64,000 nucleotides of DNA from Bacillus sp. V5-8f (GTDB lineage Bacteria; Bacillota; Bacilli; Bacillales; DSM-1321): positions 62,001 to 126,000 of the forward strand of contig NZ_PGUW01000005.1 in assembly GCF_002863565.1 (NCBI RefSeq), given 5' to 3'. Both the position numbers and the translations under genes were made by a program. Positions 1 to 8,342 of the stretch are shown in pieces. The notes beneath the pieces are model-generated. The model was not told the DNA's origin, did not search any database, and worked only from the letters and a program-made list of their open reading frames with translations. Each line of letters starts with the position of its first letter. Positions within the stretch are counted from its first letter, which is position 1.

Positions 1-81
1 AATAGGAATCAGCATGCTACGGGCAGAGGCTATTACATATTTCATTACTCTTTCTATATACTCTTTTGATTTTTTAGACAT
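1..81 (-). CDS. ABC transporter permease, N-terminal fragment (nucleoside-type importer)
   Basis: An ATG at 81-79 opens a frame that runs off the left edge of the window (27 codons visible, starting M-S-K-K-S-K-E-Y). It overlaps the last 8 bases of the upstream ATPase gene, the usual coupled arrangement in an ABC operon. A charged start followed by a turn into hydrophobic sequence (IASARSMLIPI) fits the first membrane helix of a YufP/NupP-type permease. The permease identity rests on the neighbouring ATPase and BMP lipoprotein; the fragment itself is too short to prove it. Confidence 0.7.
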   Translation of the reverse strand, partial: MSKKSKEYIERVMKYVIASARSMLIPI

Positions 82-1609
82 GAGAGGTCTCACCTGCTTC
101 CAATCTCTTGCTTCCAGCCATCAGTAATCCTAGTTCCTGTTCATTGGTTTCCTTTGGATCAAGGATTGCGACGATTTCCCCTTCGTAAATAACGGCAATG
201 CGGTCACTAATATTCATGATTTCATCCAGTTCGAAGGAGAGAAGTAAAACTGCTTTTCCATGATCACGGTGCTCGATCAGCCGCTTGTGAATATATTCAA
301 TCGCACCGACATCTAGCCCGCGTGTAGGCTGCGCAGCAATGAGCAAATCCGGGTCCCGATCGACTTCACGGCCGATGATCGCTTTTTGTTGGTTCCCTCC
401 TGATAAAGCCCTGGCCGGCGTATATTCACTTGGCGTTCTCACGTCAAACTCAGTTATAATCTTCTTTGCCTTTTCATAAATTTTTCGATAATTCAACACG
501 CCGTTTTTGGAGTTTGGTTTTTGATAATAAGTCTGCAACGAAATGTTTTCGCCTATTGTATAATCAAGCACCAGTCCGTGCTTATGGCGGTCCTCTGGAA
601 TGTGGCCCAAACCGGATTCAGTAATTTTACGCGGAGCCTTATTTGTGATGTCTTTTCCATTGATTAAAATGGAACCTGCCTCTGCTTTACGGAGGCCTGT
701 GATTGCCTCTATCAACTCAGACTGCCCATTGCCATCTACACCGGCGATCCCGACAATTTCCCCTGCCCTGATAGAGAGATTTAGTCCCTTGACAGCTTTG
801 ACTTCACGTGAATCATTAACTTCCAGTCCTTTTATTTCTAAAACCTCACCAGCAGGCTTTGATTCCGACTTTACTGTTTTAAAAACCACCTCACGTCCTA
901 CCATAAGGCTTGCAAGCGCGTTAGGGTCTGTTTCGCTGACAGTAACTGTCCCAATCCCCTGTCCTTTACGGATGACGGTAACTCTGTGGCACACCTCCAT
1001 GATTTCTTTTAATTTATGGGTGATCAGAATAATTGACTTACCTTCCTTAACCAAGGCTTTCATGATAACGATCAGCTCTTTAATTTCTTGAGGAGTCAGT
1101 ACCGCTGTAGGTTCGTCGAAAATAAGAATTTCCGCTCCCCGATAGAGTGTTTTCAGAATTTCAACCCTTTGCTGCATCCCAACTGAAATATCGGCTATTT
1201 TTGCTTCAGGGTCAACGCTTAAGCCATAGCGTTCAGATAGTTCTCGTACCTGTTTATTGGCGGACTTAATATCAATTTTTCCAGCAACCTTGGGTTCTTG
1301 GCCAAGTATAATGTTTTCCGTTACTGTAAAGGGATCGACAAGCATGAAGTGTTGATGGACCATTCCGATTCCTAAATCATTGGCGATATTCGGGTCAGTT
1401 ATTTTAACCGGTTTCCCTTTCACTCGGATTTCGCCCTTTTCCGGTTGATACAACCCAAAGAGGACGTTCATCAGGGTGGATTTTCCCGCTCCATTTTCCC
1501 CGAGGAGTGCATGGATTTCCCCTTTTTTTACCTGAAGCGTTACATTGTCGTTTGCAACGATTCCCGGGAATTCCTTCCGGATATTCAGCATTTCAATCAC
1601 ATATTCCAC
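74..1609 (-). CDS. nupO: Nucleoside/sugar-type ABC transporter ATP-binding protein (two ATPase domains)
   Basis: This 511-residue protein has two fused nucleotide-binding domains, as in RbsA, MglA and YufO/NupO. The first has a good Walker A (GENGAGKS, residues 37-44), a Q-loop (MVHQHF), a signature (ISVGMQQR) and a Walker B followed by Glu (LIFDEPTAVL). The second has a degenerate P-loop (GVDGNGQS), a normal LSGGNQQK signature, and Gln instead of the catalytic Glu after Walker B (AAQPTRGLD), so only the first half is likely to hydrolyse ATP. The start is GTG behind GGGAG. It lies between the lipoprotein and permease genes. The B. subtilis counterpart imports guanosine; that substrate is inferred here. 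Confidence 0.88.
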   Translation of the reverse strand: MEYVIEMLNIRKEFPGIVANDNVTLQVKKGEIHALLGENGAGKSTLMNVLFGLYQPEKGEIRVKGKPVKITDPNIANDLGIGMVHQHFMLVDPFTVTENIILGQEPKVAGKIDIKSANKQVRELSERYGLSVDPEAKIADISVGMQQRVEILKTLYRGAEILIFDEPTAVLTPQEIKELIVIMKALVKEGKSIILITHKLKEIMEVCHRVTVIRKGQGIGTVTVSETDPNALASLMVGREVVFKTVKSESKPAGEVLEIKGLEVNDSREVKAVKGLNLSIRAGEIVGIAGVDGNGQSELIEAITGLRKAEAGSILINGKDITNKAPRKITESGLGHIPEDRHKHGLVLDYTIGENISLQTYYQKPNSKNGVLNYRKIYEKAKKIITEFDVRTPSEYTPARALSGGNQQKAIIGREVDRDPDLLIAAQPTRGLDVGAIEYIHKRLIEHRDHGKAVLLLSFELDEIMNISDRIAVIYEGEIVAILDPKETNEQELGLLMAGSKRLEAGETSHV

Positions 1610-1743
1610 TTATTATCAACTCCCTAAAAAGATCGCTAATCTAGTTATTTATAACCTTACATCTTTAAGAAAAAACCAAAGGAAAAACCACAAAACTTTC
1701 TTTATAGTTTTTCTTTTACTTTTTTCTATTTATCTATTCCCAT

Positions 1744-1786
1744 AAAAAGGAGGAATAAGCGGCCCGCAACCCCAGTTATTCCTCCT
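1744..1786 (-). terminator. Intercistronic terminator after the lipoprotein gene
   Basis: Perfect 11-bp inverted repeat (AGGAGGAATAA at 1748-1758 and TTATTCCTCCT at 1776-1786). On the minus strand it is followed by TTTTTA. It lies between the lipoprotein gene and the ATPase gene. Partial readthrough at such a site is a common way to make more binding protein than transporter. Confidence 0.85.
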
Positions 1787-1800
1787 ATTCTTTCATCTTA

Positions 1801-2889
1801 TTAAAATTTCATTGCTTTAAGCTCGTCACGTGTTTTAGGTACTTTAACCTCACCTGATTTAATTTTCTCAGTCCAATCTTCTACGGCTTTTAAAGCATCT
1901 TCTGAAACATTTTCTTTATGGTCTGCAATCGCGACCGCATTTTGGTCAAGGCCGTATTCAATTACTTTGCCGCCAGGGAACTCGCCGTTCTTCGATTTAT
2001 CGGCAAGGTCTTTCACTGCAATATCTACACGTTTTACCATTGAAGTCAATGTAACGTTGTATTCTTTATCGCTAGCCTTAACTTTTCCTTCTTCAAATTG
2101 GTCACGGTCAACACCGATTACCCAAACATTGTTAGTAGGATCTTTCTTCTTCAATTCCTTGGCTGCTGCAAAGACACCATTACCGGTACCGCCAGAGGCG
2201 TGATAAATCACGTCAATGCCTGAGGAATACATACTGGATGCAATAGCTTGGCCTTTATCTGCCGCACCGAAACTTCCAGCATATTGGACCTTAACATCAG
2301 CTTTAGGATTTACAGATTTAACGCCAGCGATAAAACCGGCTTCGAACTTATTAATTAGGGAACCGTCAACACCGCCGACGAAACCGATTTTATTTGTTTT
2401 GGTCGTCTTGGCAGCAATTACGCCGACTAGGAACGAACCTTGCTCTTCCGTGAACGTGATGCTAGCCACGTTAGGCTTTTCCACTACAGAATCAACGATC
2501 GCGAAATGGGAATCTTTACGCTGGTCAGCAACTTTCGCCATAGGCTCTGCTAAAAGATATCCAATGCCATAGATCAGGTCAAAATCATTGCGAACCAAAG
2601 TATTTAAGTTTGTTGTATAGTCAGCATCTGATTTTGATTGGACATAATCGAATCCTTCTTTGCCTTTTTCCAAGCCGTTTTCTTTACCGAATTCCTGAAG
2701 CCCTTCCCATGCGGATTGGTTAAAGGATTTGTCATCAACACCACCGATGTCTGTTACCATGCCTACGGTGAAATTATCTTTTTCAGATTCGCCACCTTTT
2801 GACGCTGATTCTTCATTGCCACATGCCCCCAGCAATGTGCCGGCTGCAAGAACCAAAGACAGCGCTAAACCAAATTTACGCTTTTTCAA
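1801..2889 (-). CDS. nupN: BMP-family (basic membrane protein) ABC transporter substrate-binding lipoprotein
   Basis: This 362-residue protein has an N-terminal lipoprotein signal: basic KKRK, a hydrophobic stretch, and lipobox LLGAC with the modified Cys at about residue 23, followed by an acidic Ser/Gly/Lys spacer. The body has BMP/PnrA-family features, including [15 protein letters not shown] near residue 45 and a repeated GF(V)GGVDGS / VIGVDRDQ core. Such proteins bind purine nucleosides outside the membrane and pass them to the permease. The start is TTG behind AGGGGGAA. It is the first gene of the transporter operon, downstream of the GntR gene, and is followed by its own terminator. 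The exact ligand is not visible in the sequence. Confidence 0.9.
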   Translation of the reverse strand: MKKRKFGLALSLVLAAGTLLGACGNEESASKGGESEKDNFTVGMVTDIGGVDDKSFNQSAWEGLQEFGKENGLEKGKEGFDYVQSKSDADYTTNLNTLVRNDFDLIYGIGYLLAEPMAKVADQRKDSHFAIVDSVVEKPNVASITFTEEQGSFLVGVIAAKTTKTNKIGFVGGVDGSLINKFEAGFIAGVKSVNPKADVKVQYAGSFGAADKGQAIASSMYSSGIDVIYHASGGTGNGVFAAAKELKKKDPTNNVWVIGVDRDQFEEGKVKASDKEYNVTLTSMVKRVDIAVKDLADKSKNGEFPGGKVIEYGLDQNAVAIADHKENVSEDALKAVEDWTEKIKSGEVKVPKTRDELKAMKF

Positions 2890-2969
2890 GGTTTGTTCCC
2901 CCTAAAGAATATAGTTGATTAGTCAGAAACGGGTTGGAAAGAAGAATGAACCTGGTTCCCTGCAAGCAA

Positions 2970-3695
2970 TTAAACCCTTTTACGCAAAACTTGAAAACTA
3001 AAAGTATCAGCTTTAAAGAAATTTACTGAATATAGAACCGGCTCATCTTTCTCGTCATAATGCATTTGCTTCAAAACCAAGAGAGCGGCCTCCGGGTCGC
3101 ATTCCAGGATAGGAGAAACTTTCTCATGGTATCCGAGGGGTTCTATCTTCGCAACTGCGTAAACGATCTTGCGGTGTGCTTCCTTTTCCAATATTTCAAA
3201 GATGGACTCATCCTCATGAGAAAATGTTTCCGGAAGGAAATGTTCTGGAATTTTATCCACACAATATACCACCGGCTCTCCATTTGCGGTGCGAACCCTC
3301 TCCATTAAAACAATCCCTGTATCCAATGAGCTCGAAAAACGGCGAATGTCCTCATCAGTGGGTTCCTCTGTTTTTGAACTTAAGAAAATCGTTCCCGGTT
3401 TCATTCCTGCTTGCTTGATCATGTTGGTAACACTGTTCAGCTGTTCGATTCCCGAAGTGAACACTGGCTGGGCATTTACAAATGTGCCAACACCGTGGCG
3501 ACGGATAATGATATTTTCCTCTTCAAGAATCCGCAGTGCTTCCCTTAGCGTGGCTCGGCTTACACCAAGTTTCTTGGCTAAATCAAACTCCGATGGAAGC
3601 TTTTCCTTTTCCTTGTATATTCCCTTTTCAATGTCTCGTTTAAGGCGATCGATGACTTGAAGATACAAATGCCGGTTATCAGACTTGATAGACAT
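2970..3695 (-). CDS. ymfC: GntR-family (HutC/UbiC-like) transcriptional regulator, YmfC-type
   Basis: This 241-residue regulator has an N-terminal winged helix (about residues 10-70; the recognition region reads [13 protein letters not shown]) and a C-terminal UTRA ligand-binding domain. The start at 3695 was chosen because GGTGGAGG lies just upstream; the frame is open 6 codons further but lacks a ribosome binding site. It sits directly upstream of, and co-directional with, the BMP lipoprotein gene, so it probably controls the nucleoside importer and itself. A perfect palindrome lies in its 5' leader. An effector cannot be named from sequence. Confidence 0.85.
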   Translation of the reverse strand: MSIKSDNRHLYLQVIDRLKRDIEKGIYKEKEKLPSEFDLAKKLGVSRATLREALRILEEENIIIRRHGVGTFVNAQPVFTSGIEQLNSVTNMIKQAGMKPGTIFLSSKTEEPTDEDIRRFSSSLDTGIVLMERVRTANGEPVVYCVDKIPEHFLPETFSHEDESIFEILEKEAHRKIVYAVAKIEPLGYHEKVSPILECDPEAALLVLKQMHYDEKDEPVLYSVNFFKADTFSFQVLRKRV

Positions 3696-3722
3696 GCAGG
3701 TTCCTCCACCCAATTTCTTAAG

Positions 3723-3771
3723 ACATCAGACCTCTGATGTGTAATCGTTCCTACTAATCGAACATACTATA
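3723..3771 (-). promoter_or_regulatory. Likely promoter and operator of the GntR regulator
   Basis: On the minus strand an extended -10 (TGATATAGT; TATAGT at 3771-3766) has a weak -35. About 25 bp further on lies a perfect 8-2-8 palindrome (ACATCAGA CC TCTGATGT, 3723-3740), between the presumed transcription start and the ribosome binding site. Size and placement suit a GntR-family repressor site (roadblock or autoregulation). The motif-protein link is inferred. Confidence 0.6.
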
Positions 3772-4070
3772 TCATTTTTTCAATTATAAATAAATAGAGA
3801 ATTGCCATTTGTCCTAAAAAACAGAAGACAGCGAAATAAACGCGCTTTTTATACAGGTTAGCCCTCGATTCTCAGGAAAATCCCACCTGTATATTCATGC
3901 ATTATTTTATGTATTCTCGAATCGGAAACTCGCTTTATCACCTTTGTTTTTCAGTATAAAAACAAGAGGTGATTAATTAGTATGTCACAATTACATTCAA
4001 TTTTTATTCACGTTCTATTCATTGAATGAGAAGAAAAGAAATGAAAACATTTTTAAATAAAAATAGTGGA
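3772..4070. other. Divergent intergenic region
   Basis: AT-rich spacer between the regulator (minus) and the plus-strand small gene. It holds widely spaced inverted 8-mers (ATACAGGT at 3851-3858 and ACCTGTAT at 3885-3892), which could form a stem with a 26-nt loop or be paired half-sites. It also holds a 15-codon ORF with a good ribosome binding site (3982-4029, listed separately). No known riboswitch signature was recognised. Confidence 0.5.
3982..4029 (+). CDS. Possible 15-codon small ORF
   Basis: ATG at 3982 is preceded by AGAGGTGAT at good spacing, and the frame ends at TGA after 15 codons (begins MSQLHSIF). A TATAAA-like -10 lies about 25 bp upstream of the ATG. The ribosome binding site is much better than expected by chance, but the peptide matches nothing I recognise. 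It could be a leader peptide or a decayed gene start ahead of the small gene at 4131. Confidence 0.25.
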   Translation: MSQLHSIFIHVLFIE

Positions 4071-4100
4071 TGTTTTTTTTTAATACTTTTTAGGTATAAT
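4071..4100 (+). promoter_or_regulatory. Candidate SigA promoter of the plus-strand small gene
   Basis: Perfect -10 TATAAT at 4095-4100 with a poor -35 (TGTTTT at about 4071-4076). It lies about 30 bp upstream of the gene at 4131, in T-rich DNA. Confidence 0.5.
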
Positions 4101-4130
4101 AATTTGTAGCTTGGAGAAAGGATGATAAAT

Positions 4131-4424
4131 ATGTTGGCCATTACTGGGTATAGCGTAGAACGGCTAAAGGATCCGTTTGGGATTCTGAGCGGGGAAAGAT
4201 ATGAGTTCTTCCTAGATATAGATGTTTCTGAAGATGATGAATTGTTCTCCGAAAAAGGGTTGAACATAAGGGTCCTTTACACCGTTGATGGAGATAAGCA
4301 GGAAATCATAAAATACGATATCATTGAAAAAGAAACGGAAGAAATTCTCGACTTCGAACTAGAAGAGGACGAAGAAGCGATCATCAATTCCTTTTGTAAG
4401 GAACACCTGTCGGAAGCAGAATAA
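4131..4424 (+). CDS. Small acidic conserved hypothetical protein (DUF6509-like)
   Basis: This 97-residue protein is very acidic at its C-terminal half (runs such as ELEEDEEAI). It begins MLAITGYSVERLKDPFGIL. I recall this N-terminal pattern from Bacillus proteins labelled DUF6509; some databases call them pullulanase, for which nothing here gives support. The ATG at 4131 was preferred over the one at 4122 because AAAGGATGAT is correctly spaced only from 4131. It is the only plus-strand gene in the window, convergent with spoIIIE across a shared terminator. Function unknown. Confidence 0.75.
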   Translation: MLAITGYSVERLKDPFGILSGERYEFFLDIDVSEDDELFSEKGLNIRVLYTVDGDKQEIIKYDIIEKETEEILDFELEEDEEAIINSFCKEHLSEAE

Positions 4425-4440
4425 ATCTTTAGAAACAGTA

Positions 4441-4489
4441 AAAAGGAGGCTTACCTGAGGTGTTTTCCTCAAAGGTGGCCTCCTTCCTG
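4441..4489 (-). terminator. Terminator between spoIIIE and the convergent small gene
   Basis: Inverted repeat AAGGAGGC (4443-4450) and GCCTCCTT (4478-4485) with an inner TGAGG/CCTCA stem. The minus-strand copy is followed by TTTTTACTG, so it ends the spoIIIE transcript. In the plus direction there is no T-run, though the stem may still help terminate the small gene. Confidence 0.85.
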
Positions 4490-4493
4490 AATT

Positions 4494-6854
4494 TCATGAG
4501 CTATGTGCTTCGTTTCCAGGATCTTTTGATACTAGAACGTTCCTTGGCTTGCTTCCTTCATAGGGCCCTACTACCCCTCTTGCTTCCATTTCGTCTATTA
4601 ACCTAGCTGCGCGAGTATATCCAATTCTAAACCGTCTTTGAAGCATGGATACTGATGCCGTCTGCATCTCGATAATAAGCTGTACCGCTTCTTCATACAG
4701 GTCATCATCTACTTCTCCTACGGCTTCACTAGTTTCATCAGGAATCATTTCTTCATTGTATTGCGCCTTCTGTTGTGAAATCACATAATTCACAACATCC
4801 TCCACCTCTTGGTCTGATAAAAACGCTCCCTGAACACGAACAGGTTTCGAAGCCCCTACTGGCAAAAACAACATGTCACCACGGCCTAACAGCTTTTCAG
4901 CACCACCCATATCGAGAATTGTCCTTGAATCTGTCATTGAAGATACACTGAAGGCAATTCTTGAAGGGATGTTGGCTTTAATGACACCAGTTATGACGTC
5001 AACAGAAGGTCTCTGTGTTGCGATGATTAGATGGATTCCAGCTGCCCGTGCCATTTGGGCAAGGCGTGTGATTGCATCTTCGACATCAGAGGAAGCAACC
5101 ATCATCAGATCTGCAAGCTCGTCTACTATAACGACTATGTATGGCAATAACGGCTGCTTGTCATTTTCCTCCATGTTATGGCGGGTGACATGGTCGTTAT
5201 ACCCTTCGATATTTCGCGTACCCGTATGTGAAAACAATTCATAACGGCGTTCCATTTCACTCACTACTTTTTTCAATGCCTGGGAAGCTTTTTTCGCATC
5301 TGTTACTACTGGTGCTAGCAAATGAGGAATACCGTTATAGACGTTCAATTCTACCATTTTAGGGTCAATCATCATCATCTTTACTTCATGCGGCTTAGCC
5401 CTCATGAGGATGCTTGTAATGATCCCGTTTATACAGACCGATTTACCGCTCCCTGTAGCCCCGGCAACGAGCAGGTGAGGCATTTTATTCAGCTCAGCAA
5501 GTACGGCTTCACCGGATATATTGCGGCCTAGTCCAATTTGCAGCTTTGCTTCAGGCTTTATGTATTCTTTTGCCTCCAGGACCTCCCGCAAAGAGACCAT
5601 CGCAATATCCGAGTTTGGTACTTCGATGCCGATTGCTGATTTGCCGGGTATCGGGGCTTCAATCCTGATATCCTTCGCCGCCAAGGCCAAAGCTAAGTCG
5701 TCTGCAAGGCTTACAATCCTGCTCACCTTGACCCCGACATCCGGATGTACTTCATACTTTGTTACCGCAGGGCCGAGATGGACCTGGGTGACCTTTGCTT
5801 TGACACCAAAGCTATGGAAAGTACGTTCCAGCTTGGCTGCATTTTCATTAATCAAGCGGTATTCACCGCTTTGGTCCGCCTTTTTCGGCTGGCTCAGCAG
5901 CGATAGAGATGGAAGAGCATACTCTTTATTTTCCACTTCTGTGAAAGAAATCGGAGGTGTTAGTTCCTCTGTTTCCGTTTCATCGTCCATAGCAGCAACT
6001 TTGTTCTTTCCCTTTTTATTATTATCTACTTGCGACGAACCGTTATTTAATTCATCAGCCTCCGGACCATAAGCCGTGTCAGCAAAGTTTGAAATAATTG
6101 GTTTATCAGGTTCAACGGGCAGTAACGCTTCTTCCTGCTGGTCATCCTGTTCGGATGCCTGTGTCAGCTTAGGTAAAGACGCTTCCTTCCGCTTTTTCTT
6201 TTTCTCCCGTTTTCCTTCCTTCCAGTTCCTCATATCTTCCAGGAACGCTGTCCATTGCCCCCCTAGAAAACTTCCGAATGCGATGATCAATCTTCCAAGC
6301 GTATCTCCCACCGTTTTTCCTGTTAAGAGTACAAAACCTGAAATGATTAATAAGAAAGCTACGATTTTCGATCCAGCCTGATCAAAAAGGAAGTAGGATA
6401 CTGCAAACATAAGAGCTCCTATCATCCCGCCACCGAGATCAACCGTGCTTGTTTCCCCACTCACTTCCATCCAAAATAGCTCCCAAGTGTTTGAAATGAC
6501 ACTCGGCTTTTTGAACGGCCCACCCTCGGCGAGCAGTTCGAAAAGTGTGACGTGGCTAAGCAATAGGATGCTCAATACAATAAAATAAGTCCCCACAAGC
6601 TGCCTTTTTAATAAGAAAGGGATTTGCCTTTTAATCATTATATAAAAGCTTGCAGCAATGAAACCTGCCAACAAAAGGATGTACCATTCACCCATGAAAA
6701 AACGGACAAGAAATACGATGGCATTGCCGACCGCTCCCAATTTGGCAATTGCAATCGCGCTTAGCCCTAAAATAATCAGCCCCGCTAATTCAAACTTTAA
6801 TGCCGATTTTAATTTGTCCGTGCTCTTTGAGTTCCTGCGTTTTCTTTTCGCCAT
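4494..6854 (-). CDS. spoIIIE: DNA translocase SpoIIIE/FtsK
   Basis: This 786-residue protein pumps the forespore chromosome through the sporulation septum and clears DNA trapped in division septa. The N-terminal quarter has several hydrophobic membrane segments. A charged linker follows (about residues 230-330), then the motor domain with Walker A GATGSGKS and Walker [14 protein letters not shown]-terminal gamma winged helix ([19 protein letters not shown]) reads the SRS/KOPS orientation sequences. The start at 6854 follows ACAGGTGAT; the frame is open 21 codons further upstream without a ribosome binding site. The length matches B. subtilis SpoIIIE. Confidence 0.97.
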   Translation of the reverse strand: MAKRKRRNSKSTDKLKSALKFELAGLIILGLSAIAIAKLGAVGNAIVFLVRFFMGEWYILLLAGFIAASFYIMIKRQIPFLLKRQLVGTYFIVLSILLLSHVTLFELLAEGGPFKKPSVISNTWELFWMEVSGETSTVDLGGGMIGALMFAVSYFLFDQAGSKIVAFLLIISGFVLLTGKTVGDTLGRLIIAFGSFLGGQWTAFLEDMRNWKEGKREKKKKRKEASLPKLTQASEQDDQQEEALLPVEPDKPIISNFADTAYGPEADELNNGSSQVDNNKKGKNKVAAMDDETETEELTPPISFTEVENKEYALPSLSLLSQPKKADQSGEYRLINENAAKLERTFHSFGVKAKVTQVHLGPAVTKYEVHPDVGVKVSRIVSLADDLALALAAKDIRIEAPIPGKSAIGIEVPNSDIAMVSLREVLEAKEYIKPEAKLQIGLGRNISGEAVLAELNKMPHLLVAGATGSGKSVCINGIITSILMRAKPHEVKMMMIDPKMVELNVYNGIPHLLAPVVTDAKKASQALKKVVSEMERRYELFSHTGTRNIEGYNDHVTRHNMEENDKQPLLPYIVVIVDELADLMMVASSDVEDAITRLAQMARAAGIHLIIATQRPSVDVITGVIKANIPSRIAFSVSSMTDSRTILDMGGAEKLLGRGDMLFLPVGASKPVRVQGAFLSDQEVEDVVNYVISQQKAQYNEEMIPDETSEAVGEVDDDLYEEAVQLIIEMQTASVSMLQRRFRIGYTRAARLIDEMEARGVVGPYEGSKPRNVLVSKDPGNEAHSS

Positions 6855-6904
6855 TTTATCACCTGTATTTTCGTGCAATCTATGTATGCTCTTGATGAAT
6901 AAAG

Positions 6905-6926
6905 AAAGCAGCCACATGGCTGCTTT
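6905..6926 (-). terminator. Terminator after ylzJ / in the spoIIIE leader
   Basis: Perfect 9-bp inverted repeat (AAAGCAGCC, acat loop, GGCTGCTTT), followed on the minus strand by TTTCTTTATT. It lies between ylzJ and spoIIIE. Confidence 0.8.
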
Positions 6927-6944
6927 ACTTGAATTAATATAAGT

Positions 6945-6973
6945 ATAACATATATGTTACTATGTTGGTCCAA
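6945..6973 (-). promoter_or_regulatory. Promoter-like sequence with palindrome ahead of spoIIIE
   Basis: TTGGAC (6973-6968), a 17-bp spacer and TGTTAT (6950-6945) on the minus strand. A perfect 14-bp palindrome TAACATATATGTTA (6946-6959) covers the -10 and part of the spacer. Transcription from here would meet the hairpin at 6905-6926 before reaching spoIIIE. Confidence 0.35.
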
Positions 6974-6984
6974 TTTTCTAATTT

Positions 6985-7200
6985 CTAATCGTTTAGATAA
7001 ACGGTTGAACCGGGCTGAAAAGACTGATTTAAATAATGTGCCGGGTCCGTGCTTAAAATGCGTTCTACTCGGTACCCTCTGCCTTCTTGCATCTCCGCAG
7101 AAAGCTGCACTCCTCCTACGTTAACGGTGACAAATTTGGCATACTCGTTCTCGGCTGCGGGAAAAATTTGTTCAAGCGGTGTCATTGTATAAAGGATCAT
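6985..7200 (-). CDS. ylzJ: YlzJ-like small conserved protein
   Basis: This 71-residue protein (begins [14 protein letters not shown]) belongs to the YlzJ-like family found next to tepA and spoIIIE in Bacillus. No transmembrane or enzymatic motif is visible. Its ATG overlaps the tepA stop by 4 bases (ATGA), so translation is coupled to tepA. Function unknown. Confidence 0.85.
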   Translation of the reverse strand: MILYTMTPLEQIFPAAENEYAKFVTVNVGGVQLSAEMQEGRGYRVERILSTDPAHYLNQSFQPGSTVYLND

Positions 7201-8156
7201 TGTATCATCCCTTCTTGATTTATCACTTGACCCTTGGATTGTTCAATTAATTCATTAAGTTTTCTCATAGCCTGTCCAACTCCGCCGACTTCATCTATCA
7301 ATCCATATTCAACGGCATCGGTTCCTACAACATTAGTCCCAATGTCTCTGGTCAAATTCCCTACAGCAAACATTAACTCCTTGAATCTTTCAGCAGATAC
7401 CCTGGAGTGCTTTGTGACAAAATTGACAACTCTTTCCTGCATCTTATCTAAATATTCGAAGGTTTGTGGAACGCCAATAACCAGTCCCGTCAAACGGATA
7501 GGGTGTATGGTCATGGTCGCGGTTTCCGCAATGAACGAATAGTCAGTTGAAACAGCGATTGGAACACCAATAGAGTGGCCTCCTCCAAGTACGATCGAAA
7601 CAGTCGGCTTTGATAATGATGCAAGCATTTCAGAGATCGCTAACCCTGCTTCCACATCGCCACCTACTGTATTTAAAATAATAAGAAGACCTTCGATATT
7701 TGGATTTTGCTCAATTGCCACGATTTGCGGGATTACATGCTCGTATTTTGTTGTTTTATTTTGTGGAGGCAGTTGCATATGTCCCTCGATTTGACCAACA
7801 ATGGAAAGGCAGTGAATCCGTGAATCCTGTGACATTTGAGGAACGTTTGTTTGCCCTAACTGCTGGATTTTTTCAATTAATGGTGAATTTGCCCGCGGCT
7901 GCATTTCACCCGGCGCGTTTGGAATGGGAGCGTTTGGCATAGGAGCATTCGGCGCATTCGGATTTACTGTGTTAGGGTTGGGCTGATCCTGGGATGTTAT
8001 GGGTTGAAAAGATTCATTTTGAAATGTGCCGTGTTGATAGGGCCCATTTTGAAAGGTTCCATTTTGAACGGGTGAGTATTGAAAAGGCCTGTTTTCGAAT
8101 GAAGCATTGGGCGTATTTTGAAAAGGCAAGTTTGGCAAATTTGGTCTTTGGTCCAT
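7197..8156 (-). CDS. tepA: Translocation-enhancing protein TepA (ClpP-like serine protease family) with an N-terminal repeat extension
   Basis: The C-terminal portion (about residues 90-319) is a ClpP/crotonase-fold TepA. It includes the nucleophile region GGGHSIG, an IHP segment, and the YGLIDEVGG end typical of ClpP-like peptidases. TepA was linked to protein secretion and signal-peptide degradation in B. subtilis. The first ~85 residues are unusual: aromatic-Gln-Asn pentads at period 5 (residues 20-51), then Pro-Asn-Ala-Pro repeats (59-82), making the protein some 70 residues longer than the B. subtilis protein as I remember it. The start ATG at 8156 follows AAAGGGG. It is downstream of rnjB and coupled to ylzJ. 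Confidence 0.93.
   Translation of the reverse strand: MDQRPNLPNLPFQNTPNASFENRPFQYSPVQNGTFQNGPYQHGTFQNESFQPITSQDQPNPNTVNPNAPNAPMPNAPIPNAPGEMQPRANSPLIEKIQQLGQTNVPQMSQDSRIHCLSIVGQIEGHMQLPPQNKTTKYEHVIPQIVAIEQNPNIEGLLIILNTVGGDVEAGLAISEMLASLSKPTVSIVLGGGHSIGVPIAVSTDYSFIAETATMTIHPIRLTGLVIGVPQTFEYLDKMQERVVNFVTKHSRVSAERFKELMFAVGNLTRDIGTNVVGTDAVEYGLIDEVGGVGQAMRKLNELIEQSKGQVINQEGMIQ
7911..8099 (-). repeat. Short tandem repeats within tepA
   Basis: At 8004-8099 the coding DNA repeats with a 15-bp period, encoding pentads of the form F-Q-N-x-x (aromatics at residues 20, 25, 35, 40, 45 and 50, with Val at 30). At 7911-7982 a second block encodes N/P-rich PNAP units. The reading frame is kept throughout. 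Confidence 0.85.
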
Positions 8157-8192
8157 GGATGGATCCCCTTTCGTTATTGTATAGGGTTATTA

Positions 8193-8231
8193 TTATCTGA
8201 AAAAAGCTGCTTCATACTTTTTTTTACACAT
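8193..8231 (-). CDS. Possible 12-codon leader ORF upstream of tepA
   Basis: ATG at 8231, preceded by AGGTGAT (8246-8240) with an 8-nt spacer, opens a 12-codon frame (MCKKKYEAAFFR) ending in TAA, 36 bp ahead of the tepA start. The Shine-Dalgarno match is strong. The basic-then-aromatic peptide could be a leader or a chance ORF. Confidence 0.3.
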   Translation of the reverse strand: MCKKKYEAAFFR

Positions 8232-8293
8232 TTTTCCCAATCACCTGAACTTGTTTTTGTTTCTCCAATATTCTATTCATTTTTTTCTTACAT

Positions 8294-8325
8294 TTAAAAA
8301 CCGGCATGCATAGCGCACGCCGGTT
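8294..8325 (-). terminator. Terminator of the RNase J gene
   Basis: AACCGGC (8299-8305) and GCCGGTT (8319-8325), followed on the minus strand by TTTTTAAATG. It lies 18 bp beyond the rnjB stop. Confidence 0.85.
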
Positions 8326-8342
8326 CAATTCTCTCATGAATA

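Noticed and set aside
1191-1200. SigD-like -10 (GCCGATAT) matches on the minus strand, also near 22797
   Set aside because: Both lie inside coding sequence (ABC ATPase and ribF) without a matching TAAA at the right distance; chance matches.
2216-2572. Long plus-strand frames opposite the BMP gene and many other genes (for example 5521-6072, 28052-28522, 32657-33220)
   Set aside because: They lie antisense inside clearly identified genes, lack ribosome binding sites and have translation typical of antisense shadows.
3772-4090. Possible purine or other riboswitch near the nucleoside transporter
   Set aside because: No purine-aptamer core or other known aptamer consensus could be found on either strand.
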